Positions 16,352-31,472 of a stretch of DNA of 64,000 nucleotides are shown one piece after another. Numbering within the stretch: the first letter of the stretch is position 1; the number at the start of each line of letters is the position of its first letter. The translations under genes and the position numbers were made by a program. A model generated the notes under the pieces. That model was given only the letters and a program-made list of their open reading frames with translations. It ran no database searches and was not told the origin of the DNA. This DNA comes from Deinococcus aquatilis DSM 23025 (GTDB lineage Bacteria > Deinococcota > Deinococci > Deinococcales > Deinococcaceae), in NCBI RefSeq assembly GCF_000378445.1, contig NZ_KB899697.1, forward strand, positions 1-64,000. Direction: 5' to 3'.

Positions 16352-19081
16352 ATGTCTTTGCCGCAAACCAACGATACGCGTCTTCAGTTGGCTCTGAAGG
16401 CTGCGCGTCAGGGCGCGTGGGAATTCGATTTACGCAGCAATGCGGGTTACCGGTCTCCCGAACTTCGGGAACTGCTGGGCGTCCAGCAGGGTGACCCTTC
16501 ATTGACTGACTATCTGGCCCATGTGGACCCCGCAGACCGGGCACGCGTGATACGGGCCTTTGGAGAACTCCGCAGCGGTGAGCGGGATGAATCGGTCTTG
16601 CAGTACCGCTTTTTGCGGGATGATCGGCAGGAACTCTGGGTAGAGCAGCATACCTTCGTGGAGCGGGATGAACTCGGCGAGGCGGTGCGGCTCTACGGTC
16701 TATCACGCGATATTACTGCCCAGAAGCAGACCGAGCAGGCCCTGCACGAGCTGAATGCCACCCTGGAGGCCCGCGTGACCCAGCGCACCCGGCAGCTGAT
16801 CGAGGAACGGGCCGCGCAGGAGGCTTATGTGGCCTTTACCGAGGCAGTGGGAACCGAAACCGATGTGCTGGTGCTGGCGCGGCAGGCCATCGCCATGTTG
16901 CAGCTGCGTTTTCCGGGCGGCACGGTGGTGTATTACGCGCAGCAGGGCGAGCTGTGGCAGGCTCAGGCGTGGAGTGAGGACATCAGTGAAGAGTTGCTGG
17001 CGACCGTTGTGGGTGGACTGCCGACCAGCACTCCCCTGATCCGGAGTACCCTCGCTTCTGAGAACGGGTTTTTTACTGGTCAGTGGAATTCGGAACAGAT
17101 CCACCACACCGAGGAGTACAGCGCCGCCGCAGGCTATCCACTCAGGGTCAACGGGAAGGTAAAACATCTGATGCTGTTTGGCCTCAAGGCCCCCAATGCC
17201 TGGAGCGACCAGGATCAGGCGCTGATTCGGGCAGTCAGCCGGAGCCTCAAGCTGGCGCTGGAGCGGGCCGAAGTGGTCACCGAGCTTGATCGCCGCACCC
17301 GTGATCTGGAACGCGCACGCAGGCAGGCCGAGGTGCTGGCCGTATTGGGGGAAGCGCTGCAACGCACCGTCACGCCCGATGAGGTGGCGGCGCTGGCCCT
17401 GGCACGCATAGGGCCTGCGATTCAGGCTCAGAGCATGTTGGTGGTGCGCCTGGAAGATGACCAGATTCACCTGCCGACCCTGTGGGGCGATACACCGGAA
17501 GCCATCATGAGGTACATGACGCGCCCCGGTCTGAAACTCGACGAGGCCCCGATCCTGCAACGTGTGGCCCAGACAGGACGCAGTGTCTATCTGGACAACT
17601 ACCGCTCGGAACCGGGTACAGTCGCGTCGTTTCCGGCGCTGGCAGGAGCCGTGGAACCGATCCACCTGCCCGATCAGACGCTGGGGGGTTTTCTGGTGGC
17701 TTGGCGGCAGGAGGAATGCGGCGCGTGGCTGGAACATGAGCAGGATCTGCTGCGGCGGGCGGCCAATACGCTGGGCCTGGCGCTGGAACGGGCGGTACAG
17801 GCCCGGCACCTTCAGCTCAATAAGGCTGAGGTCGAGAGCCGGAATGCCGCGCTGGAGGCGGTGGCCCAGCTGTCCCGTGACCTGATGTTCGAAACCGACC
17901 GTTATCCGTTGGTGCGCCGCGCTCAGGACATCGCGCTGAGTCTGGTGCCCTCCGGATACGCCTCCTACTACGAACCCGAGGGCGATCTCTGGCGGCTGAA
18001 ATCCCTGGCGGGAGAATTTGGCGACCCCCGCCTGGAAACGTTGGCGCAGGCTGGATTCCCCCTGGCAGTTCCCACGTTGATGACGCCCTGGAAGACCCGA
18101 CAACCCTTTTTTCAGGACATGTATCAGCAGGGCCTCGATACATCGCCGGAAGTGGTGCAGCATATTCACGCCGTGGCCGCGTTGCCTCTGATGATGAACG
18201 AGGCTCCGGTGGGCATAGTGGTGGTGGCGCTCTTTGGTCAGCGAACCTGGACTTCCGTGGATAGGGCCGTCCTGGAGACCATCGTTTCTGGACTGGGATT
18301 GGCTGCCGAACGTGTAGAACAGGCGCGGCAACTGACAGCCCAGCGCGACGCCCTCAATCTACGGACACAGGCGCTGGGGGCGGCCAATGAAGAGCTGGAA
18401 GCTTTTGCCTACTCGGTTTCACACGATCTGCGCACACCTGTTCGGCATATCGCCAGCTTCAACGATCTGCTCAGAAAATCGCTGGGGGACAATCTGGATC
18501 CTAAGGTCGGACGTTATCTGGGCGTCATCGATCAGGCAGCCAGGCGCATGAATACCCTGATTGACGCCATGCTGGACCTGTCCCGCACTTCCCGCCAACC
18601 GCTCCGGCTGGGATTGGTGGACCTGGGAACGCTGGTGGCCTCTGTACAGATGGAAGTCAGTGCCGATGTGCAGGACCGTCAGATCGAGTGGAAATTGGGC
18701 CACCTGCCCTTGGTCATGGGTGACCTGGAGTTGCTCCGGCAGGTCATGCTGAATCTGATGTCAAACGCCGTGAAGTACACCGGCCCGCGTCCGGTGGCGC
18801 ATATCGAGGTCTGGGCCGAGGAACGTCCCCAGGAATGGGCGGTGTTCGTGCGGGACGACGGGGTGGGATTCGATCCGCGCTACGGCAACAAACTGTTTGG
18901 TGTGTTTCAGCGCCTGCACCGACAGGAAGACTTTGAAGGCAACGGGGTGGGGCTGGCAAATGTGCGCCGGATTCTGGCCCGGCATGGCGGTCAGGTGCTG
19001 GCCGAGGGACGCCTGGGCGCAGGAGCCACCTTTTCCTTTACGCTGCCCAGGCCAGACACGGCAAACAATCAGGGCAGGTGA
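16352..19081 (+). CDS. PAS/multi-GAF soluble sensor histidine kinase
   Basis: The protein has 909 residues and is cytosolic. An N-terminal PAS domain (about 8-125, with the PAC end LYGLSRDITAQK) is followed by a coiled coil and three GAF domains (about 150-310, 325-485 and 505-665). A HisKA domain with SVSHDLRTPVRH and a HATPase_c domain with NLMSNAVKY, RDDGVGF and GNGVGLANV complete it. The GAF domains share LALERAE ends with the 1222-residue kinase at 11419, so the two are paralogues. AAGGTGG precedes the ATG. No regulator gene is adjacent, so phosphotransfer partners must be elsewhere. Confidence 0.9.
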   Translation: MSLPQTNDTRLQLALKAARQGAWEFDLRSNAGYRSPELRELLGVQQGDPSLTDYLAHVDPADRARVIRAFGELRSGERDESVLQYRFLRDDRQELWVEQHTFVERDELGEAVRLYGLSRDITAQKQTEQALHELNATLEARVTQRTRQLIEERAAQEAYVAFTEAVGTETDVLVLARQAIAMLQLRFPGGTVVYYAQQGELWQAQAWSEDISEELLATVVGGLPTSTPLIRSTLASENGFFTGQWNSEQIHHTEEYSAAAGYPLRVNGKVKHLMLFGLKAPNAWSDQDQALIRAVSRSLKLALERAEVVTELDRRTRDLERARRQAEVLAVLGEALQRTVTPDEVAALALARIGPAIQAQSMLVVRLEDDQIHLPTLWGDTPEAIMRYMTRPGLKLDEAPILQRVAQTGRSVYLDNYRSEPGTVASFPALAGAVEPIHLPDQTLGGFLVAWRQEECGAWLEHEQDLLRRAANTLGLALERAVQARHLQLNKAEVESRNAALEAVAQLSRDLMFETDRYPLVRRAQDIALSLVPSGYASYYEPEGDLWRLKSLAGEFGDPRLETLAQAGFPLAVPTLMTPWKTRQPFFQDMYQQGLDTSPEVVQHIHAVAALPLMMNEAPVGIVVVALFGQRTWTSVDRAVLETIVSGLGLAAERVEQARQLTAQRDALNLRTQALGAANEELEAFAYSVSHDLRTPVRHIASFNDLLRKSLGDNLDPKVGRYLGVIDQAARRMNTLIDAMLDLSRTSRQPLRLGLVDLGTLVASVQMEVSADVQDRQIEWKLGHLPLVMGDLELLRQVMLNLMSNAVKYTGPRPVAHIEVWAEERPQEWAVFVRDDGVGFDPRYGNKLFGVFQRLHRQEDFEGNGVGLANVRRILARHGGQVLAEGRLGAGATFSFTLPRPDTANNQGR

Positions 19082-19861
19082 ATGAAGCCCTTCTCTACGA
19101 ACTGACCTGAGCGGCTTGCACAGGGGTGAGCCTGATACTGCTGGAAATAGAAAAGAGAAGACTGGATATCCCTGCCCAGTTCTACGCCGGGCATCTGCGG
19201 AGCATGAGTCATACAGAGTCATACAGTGCTTGGAACTCTGGGTTTCCTTTGGAGGGGCAGGCGGTGGCCGTATCTCAGGGAAGGGCCGACTGTACGGGAA
19301 GCCTACGGAATCCGTCTGACACGGACTTGTTCTGATTTCCGAACATCAGGGAAAGCGCCGATAGGGTTGTCCATCGTCGCCAGCCCTCATAGTGAACGGA
19401 CGCCCACAAAGACGCCACTGGCTCTGCTGTGCAGTTCTGAGCGTCGGATGATTCTCGCGCAGTCTCGCCATCTGGGAACACAGCTCATGACGTGATGCCA
19501 CCTCACCGGAACAACTGGAAACGGCGTGGAGTCCGCAGACGAATAAAAAATGCATGAACAGGATTTGGGAATAAAAGTTATCATATCTTACAGACAGTTC
19601 TATACTATAGACATCCGGATGGTCACGAACATGGAAAGGTCGGTATAGACCCCAGGAACGACCCATGATGCTGCGTTGCATGCTGCATTCACAATGTGAC
19701 AGGTAGGATAGAACTGAGATGGTGTAGACCTTCTACCTCATTCTTCTGACAAGCTCGTCATCAGGATGACTGTGGGTCTGGGGCCATTCGGGGAAAACTG
19801 AATCCAGAGGGACCTCAGAGCTGAACGGTACTGAAAGACCAGGATCAGAAGGAGGGCGAGC
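19082..19861. other. Intergenic gap of 780 bases
   Basis: No convincing gene is present. It contains overlapping dyads at 19305-19325 (ACGGA, TCCGT, ACGGA), which may belong to a dispersed repeat, and a candidate promoter at 19578-19606. Minus-strand frames here have no start or recognisable family. Confidence 0.45.
19578..19606 (+). promoter_or_regulatory. Candidate promoter of the PAS kinase
   Basis: TTATCA at 19578-19583 and TATACT at 19601-19606 are spaced by 17 bases in an AT-rich stretch. The leader to 19862 would be about 250 bases. Confidence 0.4.
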
Positions 19862-21262
19862 ATGAAAAAAGCTGACCAGGGTGCAGAAGTCGGAAAGGAA
19901 GCTGTCGATCCGGCGCTCCGTCTGGAAGCAGAGCGTCTGCTCGGTACAGTGCCTCCTCTGGATGTTCCTGAGCCTCCGGCAGCCCTGCGTCTGCATCTAC
20001 AGACACAGGAACATGAACTTCAGGTTCGTCAGATTGAACTGGAGTTGCAAAATGAACAACTGCGTCAGACCAATCTGGAACTGGAATTAACGCGGAACAG
20101 ATACACGGACCTCTTCCAACAGGCTCCTCTGGGATATTTCATGCTTGACCAGAGCGGCACGATTTTGGAGGTGAACACAACAGGTTGCACCCAGTTGGGC
20201 CTGACCCACGAGCGCCTGAACGGGCGGCGGCTACCTGTGTTTGTGCAGGAAAATTTTCGCACCCATTTTGCGGTGTTCTTGCGCCGTGTTTTTGAAACGA
20301 TGCAGCCCTGCCGTGTCGAACTGACGCTCGTGGGTCAGGATGGGAAAAATTTTTATGCCCAGGTCGATGCTGTAGCGACTGCGGCCTCAGACGGGACTCC
20401 TTCTTATGCCCGTGCTGCCGTCATCGATATTTCGCCTCTCAAGGAAGCGCAGGAAGCCATCTCCTTGCTGAATGCTGTACTGGAAGAACGGGTGCAGGCC
20501 CGCATTGCCCAGATCCAGGAACTCAACGATGAGCTGGAAGCACTGGTGCAATCGGTGACGCATGACCTCCGTTTACCGCTGCAACAGATCAACACCTATG
20601 CCAGTCAACTTCAGGCGAAGGCCGAGGCCAGTGGCCTCCCGCCGCAGCAGGAGTTACAGCAGGTCCTGAGCGGCGTTGATCATCTCAATGAGCTGGTGGG
20701 AGCACTGTTCGCGTATTTCAAGGCTGGCCGCCAACGCGCCCGCTTTTTTCCTGTGAGTCTGGAACGGGTCATGGCTGATGTCCGCAAGAGCATGAAAAGT
20801 GAACTGCAGGCCCGGCAGGTCAACCTGACGCAAGACCCCCTGCCCACCATCTGCGGTGACAGCCGCACGCTGCACATGCTGTTTTCTCACCTGCTGGGCA
20901 ATGCACTGAAATTTAGCCCACAGGACAGAACGGCGCAGATTCGAGTCATCTCGCAGGAAAACGAACGTGAATATCTGATCTGCGTGCGCGACAACGGCAT
21001 AGGCTTCAACATGCGTCACAAAGACCGTATGTTTGGAATTTTCCAGCGACTGCATCAGGAACGGCAGGATGCAGGATTGGGTTTGGGGCTGGCACTGGTG
21101 CGGCGCATTGTCATGCGGCATGGCGGGCGTGTGTGGGCAGAGGGGAGAGAGGGCGAGGGGGCCAGTATCTGGGTGGCCTTCCCCAAAGGGCAGGGAGAGC
21201 ACGGGCAGAAGGTTCATCAGGCCTTCGTGCAAGGCGGCACGGCTCCGCACCTCAAGCCATAA
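19862..21262 (+). CDS. PAS-domain sensor histidine kinase
   Basis: The protein has 466 residues without membrane segments. An N-terminal coiled coil (about 40-80, rich in Gln, Glu and Leu) precedes a PAS domain (about 80-200, starting YTDLFQQAPLGYFMLD). A second coiled coil leads to a HisKA domain with QSVTHDLRLPLQQI and a HATPase_c domain with LLGNALKF, VRDNGIGF and a GLGLGLALV lid. GGAGG at 19851-19855 lies six bases before the ATG. This is the fourth histidine kinase in 21 kb and has no adjacent response regulator. The PAS ligand is unknown. Confidence 0.9.
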   Translation: MKKADQGAEVGKEAVDPALRLEAERLLGTVPPLDVPEPPAALRLHLQTQEHELQVRQIELELQNEQLRQTNLELELTRNRYTDLFQQAPLGYFMLDQSGTILEVNTTGCTQLGLTHERLNGRRLPVFVQENFRTHFAVFLRRVFETMQPCRVELTLVGQDGKNFYAQVDAVATAASDGTPSYARAAVIDISPLKEAQEAISLLNAVLEERVQARIAQIQELNDELEALVQSVTHDLRLPLQQINTYASQLQAKAEASGLPPQQELQQVLSGVDHLNELVGALFAYFKAGRQRARFFPVSLERVMADVRKSMKSELQARQVNLTQDPLPTICGDSRTLHMLFSHLLGNALKFSPQDRTAQIRVISQENEREYLICVRDNGIGFNMRHKDRMFGIFQRLHQERQDAGLGLGLALVRRIVMRHGGRVWAEGREGEGASIWVAFPKGQGEHGQKVHQAFVQGGTAPHLKP

Positions 21263-21636
21263 TTTGCACAGATGAAATGAGTTCAGGCAGAACCCCTTGT
21301 CATTCCCTGACCTCAGAGGATCTGTACGAAGGAAAGTGCTGGAGGTCTTTTCCCCGATACTTTCCTTCTTCACACTGCTCTCCCAATTCGCTCCTTGCGT
21401 TCAGGCCAGGACGGGTACAACTGTTGATCGATCTTTTGAGAGGAACAACACTTCACGTTTCAGACATGAGGGTCAAATTAACTCATCTTTAACAGCTTTA
21501 TGCAAGGCCAACATTTTTCACTTCCCTGCCTTTAGTGAGATGGGTGTGGCCGAGCTGGCCGACACGCCAAAATCGTTCTCAGAGAGCAGGAGCTTCTGCT
21601 CTACATCTCATCCAATGTTTCTCCCGGAGGCGTGAC
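21263..21636. other. Intergenic gap upstream of the KGG gene
   Basis: No gene is seen in these 374 bases. An AGAGCAG/CTGCTCT hairpin lies at about 21583-21602, close to the ribosome site GGAGG at 21626-21630, and could affect translation of the KGG gene. Confidence 0.45.
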
Positions 21637-21849
21637 ATGACCAACAAAGATGATAAGAACGGTGGCGGCCGCGGGTTTGCCCGTATGGATCCCCAGAAGC
21701 AGCGTGAAATTGCCAGCAAGGGCGGCCAGGCGGCCCACGCCAGCGGTAATGCCCACCAATTTACATCCGAAGAAGCACGCGCCGCTGGCCGCAAAGGTGG
21801 GCAGGCTTCTCGTGGTCGTAGCAAACCCAGCGCTCAATCTGCGGATTGA
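21637..21849 (+). CDS. KGG-domain stress protein
   Basis: The protein has 70 residues, is highly hydrophilic and probably disordered. It carries KGG repeats (ASKGGQAAH and GRKGGQASRG) preceded by GGRGFARMDPQKQREIA, the signature of the stress-induced KGG (Con-10-like, GsiB-like) family. Family members accumulate under osmotic, desiccation or general stress. GGAGG ends six bases before the ATG at 21637, which rules out the longer in-frame start at 21535. It is a single-gene unit closed by a strong terminator. Confidence 0.9.
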   Translation: MTNKDDKNGGGRGFARMDPQKQREIASKGGQAAHASGNAHQFTSEEARAAGRKGGQASRGRSKPSAQSAD

Positions 21850-21871
21850 AACTGTAATTCCTGTGCAGGAG

Positions 21872-21904
21872 CCGCCCCACCAGAACGCGTGGGGCGGTTT
21901 TTTT
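21872..21904 (+). terminator. Rho-independent terminator of the KGG gene
   Basis: CCGCCCCAC at 21872-21880 pairs with GTGGGGCGG at 21889-21897, with an 8-base loop and seven T's after it. Confidence 0.9.
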
Positions 21905-22104
21905 GGCCCCAGTGCGGCTTTAGGGCGGCCAGTGACCAGTATTGGTCCTCCGTTGTCTGTCTGAACAGCCGTGTGTCACACGTTGTTTTGGCCTACACGT
22001 AAGACTGTCTTTCTGTACGTGCTGGACGGTATCTGAAGGCAAGGTGTTTCAAAACCGAGTCAACGGACAGCAGCCACAATCCCCTCTCTTGCTGGAAACT
22101 TCTG

Positions 22105-24254
<2,150 letters not shown>

Positions 24255-24501
24255 GTGGGGGTTCCTTAGTGTTGATTCCTGTTGGGCTTGGTCACATTCA
24301 GGCGGAGGCATCACCCCCAGTCAGCTTCGCCGCCAGCCCCCTTAAGGGGAGCGCAAAAGCGCAGTGGTCCTCCCCTCTAAGGGGGGCGTTGCGTCAGCAA
24401 CGGGGGGGTTGGGTTGCGCACCTCGCCAGACTCATGACCAAATGCTGCACAGGGCTTGTGCTCCCGCTTTTCCTACAGCCCACAACCCACGTCCCACACC
24501 A
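24255..24501. repeat. GC-rich palindromic repeat element within the xdh block
   Basis: Between about 24313 and 24413 there are paired runs: CCCCCTTAAGGGG, then a short GCGCAAAAGCGC hairpin, then CCCCTCTAAGGGGGG and GTTGCGTCAGCAAC, ending in a run of G. The whole could fold into a long imperfect hairpin with CCCCCAGTC at one end and GGGGGGGTTGG at the other. This has the style of dispersed palindromic elements seen between genes in Deinococcus and other GC-rich genomes. It interrupts the otherwise tightly packed xdh operon. Confidence 0.55.
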
Positions 24502-26867
24502 CTAGTCATCCGCCGCGACCACTTCTGCCCGTTCCTGCCGCGCTTCTTCCAGCGCCCAGAACACGGCTTCGGGGGTGGCGGGGCTGGCGAGAAGTTGCGG
24601 CCTTCCGCTGGGGCCGAACGCGGCGGCGGCCTGACGTAGCGCCTCGCGCACGCTGATTGCCAGCATCAGGGGCGGTTCTCCGACAGCTTTGGAGCCGTAC
24701 ACTACGCCGTCTTCGGTGGCCTGTTCCAGCAGAGCCACGTTAAAGATTTCGGGCATTTCGGAGAAACTGGGCAGCTTGTAGGTGCTGGCCGACTGGGTGG
24801 CAAGGCGGCCCCGGTGTGGCCCTTGGGTGGTATCCCAGCGCAGCTCTTCGAGGGTCAGCCAGCCCGCGCCCTGTACGAAGCCGCCTTCGACCTGTCCGAT
24901 ATCGATCAGCGGGGAAAGGCTGTCGCCCACATCGTGTAGCAGGTCGGCACGCAGGAGGCGGTAGGCTCCCGTAAAACCGTCCACTTCCACTTCCGACACC
25001 GACGCGCCGTAGGAGAAATATTTGAACGGCTCGCCCTGCATGGCGACCCGGTCCCAGTGCAGCCCCGGCGTGCGGTAATAGCCCGCTGCCCACAGCTGGG
25101 TGCGGAGGTGGTAGGCGTCGTGGACGAGCTGGGCAAAATCCAGACCCTGATCCGGGTGGCCCAGCGGGTACACGCGGCCATTCTCGAACCGCACATCATC
25201 GGGATGCACCCCCAGGCTGCCTGCCGCCACCGCTGCCAACCGCTCCTTGATCTGGTCGCAGGCGTTCTTGATGGCCCCGCCGTTGAGGTCTGCCCCGGAA
25301 CTGGCCGCCGTGGCCGACGTATTCGGCACCTTGTCGGTGCGGGTCGGGGCGAGGCGCACACACCGGAGGGGCACACCCAGCGCCGTGGCCGCCACCTGAA
25401 TCATTTTGGTGTGCAGTCCCTGGCCCATTTCGGTGCCGCCGTGGTTGATGAGCACCGAGCCGTCTTTGTAAATGTGAACGAGTGCGCCCGCCTGATTGTA
25501 AGCCGTGAAATTGAAGGAGATTCCGAACTTGACGGGCGTGATGGCAAGGCCGCGCTTGGTGTGCGGGTGGGCCGCGTTGAACGCCTGAATCTCGGCCTGA
25601 CGGGCGGCAAAATCGCTCTGTTGCAGCAGCGTTTGCCACACCAGTTGCAGGCGCTCGGCGTGGCGCACGGGCTGACCGTAGGGCGTGGCCTCGCCGGGGG
25701 CATAAAAGTTGCGCTGGCGCAGGTCTGCGGCCTCCAGACCCAGCAGGGGAGCGCAGCGGCCCAGAATATCTTCGATCACCAGCATGCCCTGCGGCCCGCC
25801 AAAGCCCCGGAAGGCTGTCTGGGACGTTTTATTGGTTTTGCAGATGCGTCCCAGCACCTCCACATGAGGAAGGTAATAGGCATTGTCGATGTGGCACAGG
25901 GCGCGGGCCAACACCGGTTCGGAGAGGTCCAGGCTCCAGCCGCCGTCGCTGCTGAGGGTGGCTTGCAGTGCGTGCAGGCGGCCCGATTCGTCAAAACCCA
26001 CCTTCCAGCGGGCGTGGAAGGGGTGGCGCTTGCCGGTCATGGTGAGGTCCTGGGTGCGGTTCAGACGAACCCGGACTGGCCGTCCGGTGAGGGTCGCGCC
26101 CAGTGCGGCGATGGCCGCGAAGCCGTGTGGCTGCATCTCTTTGCCGCCAAAGCCGCCGCCCATCCGCAGACACTGTACCGTGACCTGGCTGGAGGTCAGG
26201 CCCAGCACATGTGCCACGATTTCCTGTGTTTCGGTGGGGTGCTGCGTGCTGCTCTGAATAAACATCTGGCCCGATTCGTCGGTGTAGGCCAGCGCTGCGT
26301 TGGTTTCCAGGTAAAAGTGTTCCTGTCCGCCGAACTCGAATTCGCCCTCAAAGACGTGCGCGGCTTCCCCGAACCCCAGCGCCACATCGCCCCGGCGCAG
26401 GGTGGGCTGCGATCCCTGAAAACTGTCCTCAGCAATGGCTTCGGCAATGGTCAGGAGGGCAGGCAAGACTTCATATTCTGCGCGAATCGCTTCGGCCCCC
26501 AGCCGCGCTGCTTCGGTGCTGTCGGCCAAGACCCAGCACACGGCCTGACCGTAAAACATCACTTCGTTTGGGCCATTTTCTCCGAACAAAAGCGGCTCAT
26601 CATGCTTGACGCCCGCATCGTTGACCCCCGGCACATCGGCGGCGGTCAGGACGCGCACCACGCCGGGAACAGACAGCACCGGAGAGGTGTCCAGCTTCAG
26701 CAGGCGGGCGTGGGCATGCGGCGCTTGCAGCGGCCAAGCGTGCAGAAGGTTGTGCAACCGCACACCCAGATCATCGGTGTACAGGGCGTGCCCGGTGACG
26801 TGCAGATCGGCGCTTTCGTGCGGCACGGGGTCGCCGACGGCCCCCAGCGGCGGGCGTTCAAACAAGC

Positions 26868-26871
<4 letters not shown>
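24502..26871 (-). CDS. xdhB: Xanthine dehydrogenase, molybdopterin-binding subunit
   Basis: The protein has 789 residues, full length for XdhB. Molybdenum-cofactor motifs are the QHPTETQ segment, RMGGGFGGKE and FRGFGGPQGM. The catalytic glutamate is in GSKAVGEPPLML near the C terminus. The N terminus PHESADLHVTGHALYTDDL is characteristic. It oxidises hypoxanthine and xanthine to urate with XdhA, which carries the Fe-S clusters and FAD. Its ATG overlaps the xdhA stop by ATGA, so translation is coupled. Confidence 0.96.
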
Positions 26872-28340
<1,469 letters not shown>

Positions 28341-28647
28341 AAATGGGCCTCCTGATCTTTGAAAGCGTGGCACGAAAAGAGTGTGACAACTGAGGCGTAG
28401 ACAATAGAAAAAAGCCTGATGGTCAGCGTGCGTCTGCCTCTCACTGGATTCATTCAGAGGGGGCAGGCGCATGGTTGACGCACAGGCTGGGAAGGCGCAG
28501 GGCGGACGGCTGGTTATCCATGCAGAACAGCCGTCTGGGTTGTGGGTAAAACTCTGGCTGTACTGTAGGACGGGGATTGGGGGATTGCAAGGTGAGCTAA
28601 GGGGTGTAGGTTATGTGTTGTGGTTTCTGTTATTCCAAAGTAAATAG
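28341..28647. other. Intergenic gap carrying the xdh promoter region
   Basis: No gene is seen. A candidate minus-strand promoter is at 28562-28590, which leaves a leader of about 215 bases before xdhA. No clear hairpin terminator for the glycerate kinase gene is visible at its 3' end. Confidence 0.5.
28562..28590 (-). promoter_or_regulatory. Candidate promoter of the xdh operon
   Basis: On the minus strand TTGCAA (28585-28590) and TACAGT (28562-28567) are spaced by 17 bases. Confidence 0.45.
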
Positions 28648-29964
28648 TTAGAGTACCAGTAGCACGCGTAAGTCGTTCAAATTCTGCCCGGTGGGGCCAG
28701 TCATCAGGGCATCACCTAGAGCTGCAAAAAAGGAGCCGGAATCATGGCAGTGCAGGGCGACGGCAGGATCGAGTCCCAAGGCCCGCGCCCGCATCAGGCT
28801 GTCTGGGGTCAGGAAAGCTCCAGCAGCGGTAGAAACTCCGTCTATGCCATCCGAGCCTGCCGACAGGCCCCAGAGGGTTTGGCCTAAATCCTCCAGTTCA
28901 AGTTCAAGCAGCAAGGCCAGGGCAAATTCCTGATTGCGGCCGCCGATGCCCGGAGCTGACCCCAGCGTGACGGTGGTTTCTCCGCCGGAAATCAGGGCAA
29001 CGGGGGGCGGGGCAGGCGTGCCGGATGTGTAAATACCGCGAATGATATTGGCGTGCGTGGCGGCCAACTCGCGGGCCTCACCGCCGAAGGAATCGCCCAG
29101 AATGACGGCCCGCACGCCGAACAATTTCAGGTGAGCTGCGGCGGCATTGAGAAGCAAACCGTTAGAACCGATCACCTCAGTTTGAACGGTGGCGAAGGCG
29201 GAGCTGGGTTTGGGCGTCTCAGGAATTTCTCCCCGAATGCCCTGGTGCAGATGTGCCCGTACTGCCGGATGCTCCAGCCCAAATCTGTCCAGCACGGCCA
29301 GAGCATCGGCAAAGGTGGTCGGATCGGGCACGGTGGGGCCGGACGCGATGACACTGGGATCGTCTCCGATCACGTCGGAGAGCAGCAGGGCCGTGACGGA
29401 CGCGCCGCGCTTCAGGGCCGCCTGCGCCAGACGCCCACCCTTGACCCGCGAGAGGTGCTTGCGAACTGTGTTCAGGTCATGAATGCCTGCACCGGAAGCC
29501 AATAATTCCTGTGTCAGCGCCTGCTTTTGCGCCAGCGTCACGCCCCAGGGCGCACACAGCAGGGCGCTTCCGCCGCCCGAACCCAGCACCAGCAGATGCT
29601 GACCGGCTTGCAGTTGGCCCACCCATTCCAGCAACCTCGCCGCTCCGCGCACGCCGCGTTCGTCGGGCACCGGGTGGCGGGCAACATGGACTTCTCCCTG
29701 ACCGTGCTGGACGGCCAGTTGCACGGCTGGACTGGGAGTTAGCCCATCGGGGGCAAGGGCCAAGAACCGCGCTGCTGGATAAACGGACAGGGCCGCGTCC
29801 AGCATGGGCAGGCTGGCTTTGCCGATGGCAGCGATCAGGGTGGGCACAGGAAAACCAGGCTGAAGCAACCGCGCCCGCACCAGATCGCCCGCGTCGGTGG
29901 CCTGCAATGCGGCGTGGTAAGTGGCTTCCAGCAGGGCGCGGGGATCGGGGATGGAGGCGGGCAT
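28648..29964 (-). CDS. Glycerate kinase, MOFRL family
   Basis: The protein has 438 residues and is cytosolic. It has an N-terminal DUF4147-type domain with IAAIGKAS, HPVPDERG and LGSGGGSALL, and a C-terminal MOFRL domain with ISGGETTVTLG, GGRNQEFAL and SAGSDGIDG. This class phosphorylates D-glycerate, usually to 2-phosphoglycerate. Next to the ureide genes, it fits the route glyoxylate to tartronate semialdehyde to glycerate. Glyoxylate carboligase and the reductase are not in this window. It is divergent from the malate synthase gene with 122 bases between them. Confidence 0.93.
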   Translation of the reverse strand: MPASIPDPRALLEATYHAALQATDAGDLVRARLLQPGFPVPTLIAAIGKASLPMLDAALSVYPAARFLALAPDGLTPSPAVQLAVQHGQGEVHVARHPVPDERGVRGAARLLEWVGQLQAGQHLLVLGSGGGSALLCAPWGVTLAQKQALTQELLASGAGIHDLNTVRKHLSRVKGGRLAQAALKRGASVTALLLSDVIGDDPSVIASGPTVPDPTTFADALAVLDRFGLEHPAVRAHLHQGIRGEIPETPKPSSAFATVQTEVIGSNGLLLNAAAAHLKLFGVRAVILGDSFGGEARELAATHANIIRGIYTSGTPAPPPVALISGGETTVTLGSAPGIGGRNQEFALALLLELELEDLGQTLWGLSAGSDGIDGVSTAAGAFLTPDSLMRARALGLDPAVALHCHDSGSFFAALGDALMTGPTGQNLNDLRVLLVL

Positions 29965-30086
29965 GCTGGCCTCAGCATAGGCTTGGAGCGGAAAGCTAGA
30001 CGCCTAAAGATCTTGAGGCCCGTAGCCCCTGGGTTGATAGGCTGGGGCCAAAGCAAACCGCTCTCTCCCCCGCCCCGAGGACGCCC

Positions 30087-31468
<1,382 letters not shown>

Positions 31469-31472
<4 letters not shown>

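Noticed and set aside
16703..18331. Minus-strand frame of 542 codons opposite the PAS/GAF kinase
   Set aside because: Antisense shadow of a recognised histidine kinase.
19346..19681. Minus-strand frame of 111 codons in the gap before the PAS kinase
   Set aside because: No ribosome site, no recognisable motif, and it runs through a likely promoter for the plus-strand kinase.
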